In this document: positions 1 through 6,692 of the stretch, piece by piece
Numbering within the stretch: the first letter of the stretch is position 1
Layout of the letters: each line of letters starts with the position of its first letter
Assembly (NCBI GenBank): GCA_023412435.1
Contig: JAEYNS010000302.1
Span: 1-6,692, forward strand
Length of the DNA stretch: 6,692 nucleotides
Direction: 5' to 3'
Source: Actinomycetes bacterium
Lineage (GTDB): Bacteria; Actinomycetota; Actinomycetes; Propionibacteriales; Propionibacteriaceae
Position numbers and translations under genes: made by a program
The notes under the pieces: generated by a model
Databases searched by the model: none
The model's input: the letters and a program-made list of their open reading frames with translations, nothing else
What the model was told of the DNA's origin: nothing

Positions 1-375
1 ATAGCGCACCGACGCGCCTGCCCCTGCCGCCGCGTCGGCGAGGATCGGGTCGAGGACGGTGCGTCGCGGCGCGTACAGCGCGTCGACCCCTGCCCCGGGC
101 TTGAGCGCCACGCGCACGGTCTCCTCGGGGTAGTGGAACGTCGTCTGCCGGATCGCCGGGGTCCCGGCAGCGACCACCTCGTCCAGCAGCCCCCACCGCT
201 GGAGCTGGCAGACGCCGCCGCGCATCAGGGCGTGGGTGGAGAGGGTGTCCGCCCCGGGGACGTCCCGCTCCACCACGACCACCGACAACCCGGCCCGCGC
301 CAGCAGCAGGCCGGTCGCGGCGCCGGCAGCCCTGCCGCCCACCACCACCACGTCGGCCACCAGCTCGGGCGCCAC
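1..375 (-). CDS. FAD-dependent oxidoreductase, group A monooxygenase type (partial, N-terminal 125 residues)
   Basis: Only the N-terminal FAD-binding part lies in the window; the gene runs off the left edge. Seen: a beta-strand followed by GGRAAG (residues 13-18), then ARAGLSVVVVERD with Glu36, where this Rossmann fold normally holds the FAD ribose. STHALMRGG (about 45-53) and PRRTVLDPILADAA (about 105-118) follow, both typical of PHBH-like flavoproteins (FAD_binding_3). Arg replaces the second Gly of GxGxxG, as in the GARxAG-type members I recall. The substrate cannot be told: such enzymes hydroxylate, epoxidise or reduce small organics. Start: I chose GTG at 375 because the purine-rich GGAAAGGGGTGAGGAG before it looks like a ribosome binding site and the protein then begins six residues before the first strand. 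An in-frame ATG at 396 shares its A with the upstream OsmC stop codon (TGATG) and is a real alternative. Either way it is translationally coupled to the OsmC gene. Confidence 0.85.
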   Translation of the reverse strand, partial: MAPELVADVVVVGGRAAGAATGLLLARAGLSVVVVERDVPGADTLSTHALMRGGVCQLQRWGLLDEVVAAGTPAIRQTTFHYPEETVRVALKPGAGVDALYAPRRTVLDPILADAAAGAGASVRY

Positions 376-395
376 GCTCCTCACCCCTTTCCGCA

Positions 396-959
396 TCAGC
401 CGGCGTCGACGTCGACGGCGACCGGCACGCCGCTGGTCAGCACGTCCAGCACCGCCGAGCGCGCCATCGACTGCTTGAGCACGGCGCGAAGCGCCTCGGG
501 GTCGTCGCCACGCAGCCGGAACCGCACCGTGATGCCCTGGTAGCCGTTGCGGACCTCGGGGTCGAGGCCGAGCAGGCCGAGCAGGTCGATGTCGCCCTCG
601 ACGGTGGAACTCACCTCGGTGAGCTGAACGCCGCGGGCGGCGGCGATGTTGGCGACCCCCGCGGTCAGGCAGGCAGCCAGGGCGTGCAACAGGAACTCGA
701 CGGGGGTCGGCCCGTTGTCGGCACCGACCAGCACCGCGGGGTGGTCGGCCTCGTAGCTGCGGGGCTCGACGTGGGTCAGCTCCTGCATGGCGCCGTGGAA
801 GCCGTCAATGGTGGAGCGGCTGTGCGTACCGCTGACCCACTGGTTGGTCGCCCGGAACTGGAACTTCGCGATCTGCGGGTTGGCCTTCACCGCGTCGAGC
901 GTGGCGAACAGCGTCGCGACGTCGACCCCGTTGCGGGCCGGGTGTTCGGTGAGTGTCAT
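396..959 (-). CDS. OsmC family protein, single-cysteine variant
   Basis: A 187-residue cytoplasmic protein of the OsmC/Ohr fold. Seen: ADNGPTPVEFLLHALAACLTAG (residues about 80-101), the signature helix with Cys97, followed by ANIAAARGVQL and a beta region ending in VLDVLTSGVPVAVDV. Classical OsmC and Ohr proteins reduce organic hydroperoxides with two cysteines. Here the second site reads ARSAVLDVL (about 166-174) with no cysteine, so thiol peroxidase activity by the usual disulfide route is doubtful. Related single-Cys members are generally annotated only as OsmC family. Start: ATG at 959 has a perfect AGGAGG at 972-967, 7 nt upstream. The TGA stop at 398-396 overlaps a possible ATG of the flavoprotein gene by one base, which implies an operon. 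The upstream LuxR-hydrolase gene lies on the same strand 129 bases away. Function could be redox handling of a reactive metabolite or ligand binding; the family call is secure, the role is not. Confidence 0.92.
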   Translation of the reverse strand: MTLTEHPARNGVDVATLFATLDAVKANPQIAKFQFRATNQWVSGTHSRSTIDGFHGAMQELTHVEPRSYEADHPAVLVGADNGPTPVEFLLHALAACLTAGVANIAAARGVQLTEVSSTVEGDIDLLGLLGLDPEVRNGYQGITVRFRLRGDDPEALRAVLKQSMARSAVLDVLTSGVPVAVDVDAG

Positions 960-1039
960 GGCGGTACCTCCTGTGGAGAACGGATCTGGTTCTCCAACCC
1001 TCGGTCGACGAGGTGGTGCCCGACATCCGGGGCGGCCAC
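956..1039 (-). CDS. Candidate 27-codon leader ORF upstream of the OsmC gene
   Basis: A short reading frame from GTG (1039-1037) to TGA (958-956). It has AGGAGG at 1049-1044, 4 nt before the GTG, and its stop overlaps the OsmC ATG as ATGA. The peptide starts MAAPDVGHHLVDRG and ends QEVPP. It has no hydrophobic segment and no run of a single amino acid that would suggest classical attenuation. Its third positions are clearly less G/C-rich than those of the surrounding genes, so protein-level selection looks weak. It also reads through the inverted repeat at 974-996 and the OsmC ribosome binding site. It may be a translational coupling device or a chance frame in GC-rich DNA. Real translation is unproven. 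Confidence 0.25.
   Translation of the reverse strand: MAAPDVGHHLVDRGLENQIRSPQEVPP
967..972 (-). promoter_or_regulatory. Ribosome binding site of the OsmC gene
   Basis: A perfect AGGAGG on the minus strand, 7 nt before the ATG at 959. It fixes the OsmC start and is much stronger than the sites before the other minus-strand genes here. The inverted repeat at 974-996 ends one base upstream, so a protein or RNA structure there could affect ribosome access. Confidence 0.85.
974..996. promoter_or_regulatory. Perfect inverted repeat, possible operator or 5'-UTR hairpin
   Basis: Two perfectly complementary 8-base arms, TGGAGAAC (974-981) and GTTCTCCA (989-996), are separated by 7 bases; the total is 23 bp. 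The element lies in the 129-base gap before the OsmC gene, one base upstream of its AGGAGG. Size and symmetry suit a dimeric regulator, and the same sequence in RNA would fold into a stem with a 7-nt loop. I see no convincing -35/-10 pair around it and no U-tract, so it is not a usual terminator. The LuxR-type protein encoded just upstream is an obvious candidate binder, but this is inference. Confidence 0.5.
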
Positions 1040-1088
1040 GGGACCTCCTCGGTGGTCACCACGGAGTCGGGTGGGGGCGCAGGGGCGC

Positions 1089-2147
1089 TCACTCGGCCAG
1101 GAAGCGCTCGAGCTCGTCGAGGAACTGGGCGAACGCGAGGTCGCGCTGCAGCAGGATGTGGTTGCGGCTGTCCAGCGCCACGAACCGGGCACCGGGGATC
1201 AGCCCCGCCAGATGCCGGCCCTCCTCGAAGGCGACGCAACGGTCGCCCCTGGCATGCACCACGAGGGTGGGGACGCTGACCTGGCCGGCGAACCCGGTGA
1301 CGTCGAGGTCGTGGAAGGCGCTCTCCAGCAGCGGGGCATTGACCGAGGTGGTGGTGGTGCGCAGTTGCTCGTTGAACCACTGGACCTCGGCAGGGCCTGC
1401 GTCCGGGACGAAGGCGCGGGCGAAGGTCTCCCGGAACAGGTCGTTGTCGGGCTGCCAGCCGAGCTGGGCCAGCCCCACCTTGACACCCGACTCGACCACC
1501 TGGTCGGGGTCGCCCCTGCGCCGCATCCCCCGGGCGTAGGTGCCGTAGAGGACGAGCCGCCGCACGCGCGCCGGGTAGCGGGCCGCGAAGACGAGGGCCA
1601 CCGGCCCGCCCTGCGAGATGCCGAGCAGGTCGACCGGCTCGCCGCCGACGGCGTCCACCACGGCCGCGAGGTCGTCGATCCACAGGTCGAGGTCGGTCAG
1701 GTCGACACCGTCGAGGGCGCGGTCCGACAGGCCGCAGCCCCGCGGGTCGTAGCGGACGTAGCGGTACCTGGCACTGAGTTCGCGGACCCAGTGCCCCCAC
1801 ACCGGGCTGGCGACGGTGTCCTTGTCGACCTGGGTCAGCCAGGTCGCCGTCTTGACAAGGGTGCGCCCGGCGCCGGTGGCCGTCACCGCCAGGGATCCGC
1901 CCGAGACCGGGACGAACCGGACCGCGGAGCCATCGTCGACGACAGGTCCGCCGGGAGGTCTGTCGAGGCCCAGCGCGCGCCGATCCGGAGCCCGCAGCTT
2001 GCGCAGCAGGGAGGACACGTGGGTCTCGACGGTCCGTACCGACACCACGAGTTCGGCGGCGATCTCGGCGTTGGTCCAGCGTCGCCGGACCAGTTCCAGC
2101 ACCGTCTGTTCCCGGGGGGTCAGCCTCGGCGTTGGCGCCTCACCCAT
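1089..2147 (-). CDS. LuxR-type HTH / alpha-beta hydrolase fusion protein
   Basis: A 352-residue two-domain protein. Residues about 9-58 are a GerE/LuxR DNA-binding domain: LTPREQTVLELV, then TNAEIAAELVVSVRTVETHVSSLLRKL. After a short linker, residues about 75-352 are an alpha/beta hydrolase: YDPRGCGLSD (133-142), nucleophile elbow GISQGG with Ser178, Asp302 in ARGDRCVAF, and His330 in SRNHILL. The complete Ser-Asp-His triad suggests a live hydrolase, not only a ligand sensor. LuxR domains usually sit at the C-terminus; here the domain is N-terminal. The hydrolase type (TATWLT, PVWGHW, LLGISQGG) resembles those found joined to regulatory domains in other bacteria. I infer a cytoplasmic regulator that binds or cleaves a small ester-like ligand. 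Start: ATG 2147 has no clear ribosome binding site; CACACT lies 6 nt upstream, a poor match to a leaderless -10 box. It ends 129 bases before the OsmC gene, on the same strand. Confidence 0.92.
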   Translation of the reverse strand: MGEAPTPRLTPREQTVLELVRRRWTNAEIAAELVVSVRTVETHVSSLLRKLRAPDRRALGLDRPPGGPVVDDGSAVRFVPVSGGSLAVTATGAGRTLVKTATWLTQVDKDTVASPVWGHWVRELSARYRYVRYDPRGCGLSDRALDGVDLTDLDLWIDDLAAVVDAVGGEPVDLLGISQGGPVALVFAARYPARVRRLVLYGTYARGMRRRGDPDQVVESGVKVGLAQLGWQPDNDLFRETFARAFVPDAGPAEVQWFNEQLRTTTTSVNAPLLESAFHDLDVTGFAGQVSVPTLVVHARGDRCVAFEEGRHLAGLIPGARFVALDSRNHILLQRDLAFAQFLDELERFLAE

Positions 2148-2192
2148 GGGCTGAGTGTGCCACCGGACCGCCGCGGTCGGGCCTGGGGCCGC

Positions 2193-4451
<2,259 letters not shown>

Positions 4452-4457
4452 GCGGTC

Positions 4458-4463
4458 AACCTA
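4458..4463 (-). promoter_or_regulatory. Putative -10 box of purL (leaderless)
   Basis: TAGGTT on the minus strand matches the actinobacterial TANNNT -10 pattern. It lies exactly 6 nt before the GTG start of purL (spacer GACCGC), so transcription would begin at or next to the start codon. No -35 match was found at the usual distance, which is common in such promoters. The lack of a ribosome binding site before purL supports the reading. Confidence 0.4.
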
Positions 4464-4510
4464 CTACGGCGCCACGGGCCCGCCGCCCCCCGTCCGACGG
4501 GCTCACGGCG

Positions 4511-4516
4511 TAGTCT
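4511..4516 (+). promoter_or_regulatory. Putative -10 box for the ALDH-like / pabBC transcript
   Basis: TAGTCT matches TANNNT and lies 29 nt before the ATG at 4546, leaving a short leader that would contain the AGGAG site. No clear -35 is visible. The 94-bp spacer shared with divergent purL must hold the promoters for both directions unless they lie inside the genes. The call rests on a short, loose motif. Confidence 0.3.
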
Positions 4517-4532
4517 TGACCCCGAACCCACC

Positions 4533-4537
4533 AGGAG
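4533..4537 (+). promoter_or_regulatory. Ribosome binding site of the ALDH-like gene
   Basis: AGGAG ends 8 nt before the ATG at 4546. It decides the start: the frame stays open far upstream into antisense purL, but only this ATG has a good site and follows the purL start region. Confidence 0.8.
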
Positions 4538-4545
4538 ACCCCACC

Positions 4546-5340
4546 ATGCCGGCCCCCGCATTCCTGGGCGAGCGACCGACGGAGCAGCTCGCGTGGCTGG
4601 CCTGCGCCCCGAATGCGACCGAGACCATGGAGGCGCGCTCGGTGCCGGACGGCAGCCACCTCGGCATCCTGCCGGTGGGGACTCCCCAGGACCTTGCCGA
4701 GGCGGCCCGCCGGGCCGGCGACGCGCAGCGAGCCTGGGCGGCCATGCCCGCGTACTTCCGGCTCGCGGCGTTCCGGCGGTTCGCCGGCCTGCTCGACGCC
4801 TACCGTCCGGCGATCGCCGAGGTGGTGTGGGCGGAGACCGGCGGCACCTTCCAGGCGGCCGACGACCTGGTCGGACGGCTGGGTCCTGAGTGCCTCAGCC
4901 TGGCTCGCGCCACCGTCGGCACCCTGAGGCCGGTGAAGCACCGGACGGGACTGCGGGTGCGCGCGGTGGAGGTGCGCAGGCCCCACGGCGTGGTCGGTCT
5001 GGTCCCCGGGCCGACCGCACCGTTCGATCCGGTCACCGCTACCGCCGCGCTGGTCACCGGCAACGGACTGGTCCTCGTGCCGCCCCCCGGCTGTGGGTTC
5101 TCCAGCCTGCTGCTGACCCGGCTGTTCGTGGCCTCCCGACTTCCTCAGGGCCTGGTCCAGGTGGTGCCCGGCAGGGCCGAGCTGGCCGTGGCGGCGGCCA
5201 CCGCCGTCGACCACCTCGTCCTGGCCGCTCCGCTCGCCGACCTGCCGCCCGGCGACCGCGGGGACACCGCCACCGTCAGCGTCGGGCCGCCGACCGATCC
5301 ACTGGCGTTCACCACCACCGCCACGCTGACCCGGCGCTGA
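4546..5340 (+). CDS. Aldehyde dehydrogenase-like protein lacking the catalytic domain (probable pseudoenzyme)
   Basis: 264 residues, about half the roughly 480 of a normal ALDH. Seen: an ALDH-like N-terminal part, with TPQDLAEAARRAGDAQRAW (about 46-64), RLAAFRRFAGLLDAYRPAIAE (about 72-92) and ETGG (97-100). A degenerate NAD-binding region follows: PHGVVGLVPGPTAPFDPVTATAAL (146-169), TGNGLVLVPP (171-180), LPQGLVQVVPG (199-209) and VDHLVLAAP (221-229), then a short unrelated tail. The usual PWN motif reads GPTAP, so the catalytic Asn is lost, and the cofactor Lys of VLKP is Val. The domain carrying the catalytic Glu and Cys is absent. The frame is intact with a good ribosome binding site and normal codon bias, so this looks like a maintained protein, not a fresh pseudogene. 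No ALDH remnant follows before pabBC, which starts 34 bases downstream and is probably in the same operon. Possible roles are structural, regulatory or ligand binding; none is shown. Confidence 0.85.
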   Translation: MPAPAFLGERPTEQLAWLACAPNATETMEARSVPDGSHLGILPVGTPQDLAEAARRAGDAQRAWAAMPAYFRLAAFRRFAGLLDAYRPAIAEVVWAETGGTFQAADDLVGRLGPECLSLARATVGTLRPVKHRTGLRVRAVEVRRPHGVVGLVPGPTAPFDPVTATAALVTGNGLVLVPPPGCGFSSLLLTRLFVASRLPQGLVQVVPGRAELAVAAATAVDHLVLAAPLADLPPGDRGDTATVSVGPPTDPLAFTTTATLTRR

Positions 5341-5374
5341 GCGTCGTCCGCACCGGGCTGGCAGGCTTCTCCCC

Positions 5375-6692
5375 ATGAGCCGGGACGGGGTGGTGCACGC
5401 CGCATTCGACCTTCCCCTCGATCCGCGGCGGCGCCGCGCGGCCAGGCTCAACGGCGCCTTCCTGGGCGCACCCGGTGACGTGCTGGCCACGGCGCGGCTC
5501 GACGAGGTCCCCGCCGTGGTGGCCGCCGCGCAGGCGGCGGCGCTGGCCGGGCACTGGGTGGTCGGCGGGCTGAGCTATGAGGCGGGTGGGGCCTGGGACG
5601 ACGCCCAGACCACCCACCCCGGCACCGGCGAACTGGCCCGCTTCGAGGTCTTCACCGGCGACCCCGTCCCCAGGCCGGGCAGCGCTGCACCGGCTGTCGC
5701 GGACTGGTTCCCTGCCGGCGACTTCGCGACCGGCGGGCCCGCGGCCGCGGTGGCGGCGGTCCAGGCCCACATCGGCGCGGGCGACTGCTACCAGGTCAAC
5801 CTCACGACCCGGGTCGCCGCGCTCCCCCGTCTCACGGCCGGGCCCGAGCCCGATCTCTACCCCCGGTTCCGCGCGCTGGCCGAGGCCCAGCCTGACGGCT
5901 ACGCGGTGTACTCCCGGGGCGCAGGGGTGGCGAGCATCTCGCCCGAACTGTTCGTGCACGTCCACCCCGACGGCCGGTTGGTGACCCAGCCGATGAAGGG
6001 AACGGCGCCGGTCTCGACCCCGCCGCGCCGGCTGCGAGAGCACCCGAAGGAGCGGGCCGAGAACCTGATGATCGTCGACCTGCTGCGCAACGACCTGGGA
6101 CGGGTGTGCCTGCCCGGCACGGTGCGGGTGGACGCCCTGTTCGAGTTGCTCCGGCTGCCGACGGTGTGGCAACTGGTCTCCACCGTGAGCGGACGGGCGC
6201 GCCCCGGCACGTCGCTGTCGGAGGTCTTCGCCGCCCTGTTCCCGTGCGGCTCGGTGACGGGCGCGCCGAAGATCCGGGCGATGCAGGTGATCGCCGAGTT
6301 GGAGGGCCAGCCCCGGGGGTGGTACTGCGGCACCCTCGGGGTGATCCGGCCCGGCGGCGAGGCGATCTTCAACGTCGCGATCCGCACCGTCGAGCAGCGC
6401 GGCGACCGGCTCGAGTGCGGGGTCGGCTCGGGGATCGTCGCCGACTCCGATCCCGCGGCCGAGCTGGCCGAGTGGCGGGCCAAGACGCGCTTCCTGGGTG
6501 GGCAGCCGCCGGCCGCCCTGGAGACCATGCTGCTGGTGGACGGGAGCTATCCCCGGCTCGCAGCGCACCTCTCCCGGCTCTCCCGGACGGAGGCGGCGCT
6601 GGGCCTCGGGGCCGGCCCGGCCGCTGCCGAGCGGGCACTGCGGGAGGCTGCCGCAGCGCACCCGGCCGGGAGCTGGCGGGTGCGGCTCACCG
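5375..6692 (+). CDS. pabB: Aminodeoxychorismate synthase component I fused to aminodeoxychorismate lyase (PabB-PabC), partial
   Basis: The frame is open from ATG 5375 to the right edge (439 residues). Residues about 1-375 are a chorismate-binding PabB domain: GDCYQVNL (136-143), ISPELF (188-193), PMKGT (206-210), KERAENLMIVDLLRNDLG (225-242), FPCGSVTGAPK (289-299) and the CGVGSGIVADSDP stretch (348-360). Lys208 in PMKGT matches the PabB active-site lysine; anthranilate synthase TrpE usually has Ala there, and no TrpE-type LLES tryptophan site is seen. From about 378, ALETMLLVDGSYPRL and AAHLSRLSRTEAALGL are the start of a class IV aminotransferase-fold PabC. The PLP lysine would lie past the edge. 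Together they turn chorismate and ammonia into p-aminobenzoate for folate. No glutaminase partner (PabA) is in the window. The ribosome binding site is weak (CAGG, 9 nt upstream), which may mean coupling to the ALDH-like gene 34 bases before it. Confidence 0.95.
   Translation, partial: MSRDGVVHAAFDLPLDPRRRRAARLNGAFLGAPGDVLATARLDEVPAVVAAAQAAALAGHWVVGGLSYEAGGAWDDAQTTHPGTGELARFEVFTGDPVPRPGSAAPAVADWFPAGDFATGGPAAAVAAVQAHIGAGDCYQVNLTTRVAALPRLTAGPEPDLYPRFRALAEAQPDGYAVYSRGAGVASISPELFVHVHPDGRLVTQPMKGTAPVSTPPRRLREHPKERAENLMIVDLLRNDLGRVCLPGTVRVDALFELLRLPTVWQLVSTVSGRARPGTSLSEVFAALFPCGSVTGAPKIRAMQVIAELEGQPRGWYCGTLGVIRPGGEAIFNVAIRTVEQRGDRLECGVGSGIVADSDPAAELAEWRAKTRFLGGQPPAALETMLLVDGSYPRLAAHLSRLSRTEAALGLGAGPAAAERALREAAAAHPAGSWRVRLT

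Noticed and set aside
1052..1062. GTGGT-C-ACCAC short palindrome after the hydrolase stop
   Set aside because: Arms of 5 bases with a one-base centre; too short to separate from chance, unlike the repeat at 974-996.
2166..2178. GACCG-CCG-CGGTC hairpin in the 45-base gap after the purL stop, considered as a terminator
   Set aside because: Arms of only 5 bases, no T-tract, and such repeats are common in GC-rich DNA.
4546..5340. Calling the ALDH-like gene a pseudogene
   Set aside because: The frame is intact, has a good start signal and normal codon bias, and no broken remainder follows; a maintained short protein fits better.
4456..5490. A 344-codon minus-strand open frame opposite the ALDH-like gene
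   Set aside because: The composition is typical of an antisense shadow, and the plus-strand frame has a good ribosome binding site and family similarity.
5309..6661. A 450-codon minus-strand open frame opposite pabBC
   Set aside because: pabBC on the plus strand carries all PabB motifs; the antisense product is Arg/Gly/Pro-rich with no recognisable domain.

Overview
The window is high-GC DNA with strong G/C bias at third codon positions, GTG as well as ATG starts, and tightly packed genes. This fits an actinobacterium (Actinomycetota). I cannot place it at genus level from this sequence. No RNA genes, mobile elements, CRISPR arrays or long repeats were seen. No gene-free stretch reaches 300 bases; the longest gap is about 129 bases (960-1088).

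Left part (1-2147, all on the minus strand, read right to left). A fusion of an N-terminal LuxR-type DNA-binding domain with an alpha/beta hydrolase (1089-2147) comes first. After a 129-base gap come an OsmC-like protein (396-959) and a group A type FAD-dependent oxidoreductase that runs off the left edge (1-375, possibly 1-396). The OsmC stop codon and a possible ATG of the flavoprotein share one base, so these two are almost certainly co-translated. The gap holds an 8-bp-arm inverted repeat directly upstream of a perfect AGGAGG ribosome binding site. It also holds a candidate 27-codon leader ORF with its own AGGAGG, whose stop overlaps the OsmC start as ATGA. I read this part as a possible small-molecule-responsive cassette (regulator/hydrolase, OsmC, flavoprotein); that reading is inference.

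Middle (2193-4451, minus strand). A complete purL encodes the large subunit of formylglycinamidine ribonucleotide synthase, step 4 of purine synthesis. Its partners purS and purQ are not in the window. A TAGGTT hexamer 6 nt before the GTG start suggests a leaderless transcript.

Right part (4546-6692, plus strand), divergent from purL across a 94-bp spacer. A 264-residue protein resembles only the N-terminal, NAD-binding half of aldehyde dehydrogenases and lacks every catalytic residue I can place. After 34 bases comes a PabB-PabC fusion (aminodeoxychorismate synthase component I plus the start of aminodeoxychorismate lyase) that runs off the right edge. This enzyme makes p-aminobenzoate for folate. 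Formyl-folate is used in purine synthesis, so purL and pabBC on either side of one promoter region are metabolically linked, though the spacing alone does not prove co-regulation.

The best leads are the aldehyde-dehydrogenase-like pseudoenzyme, the regulator-hydrolase fusion with its cassette, and the inverted repeat plus leader ORF before the OsmC gene.
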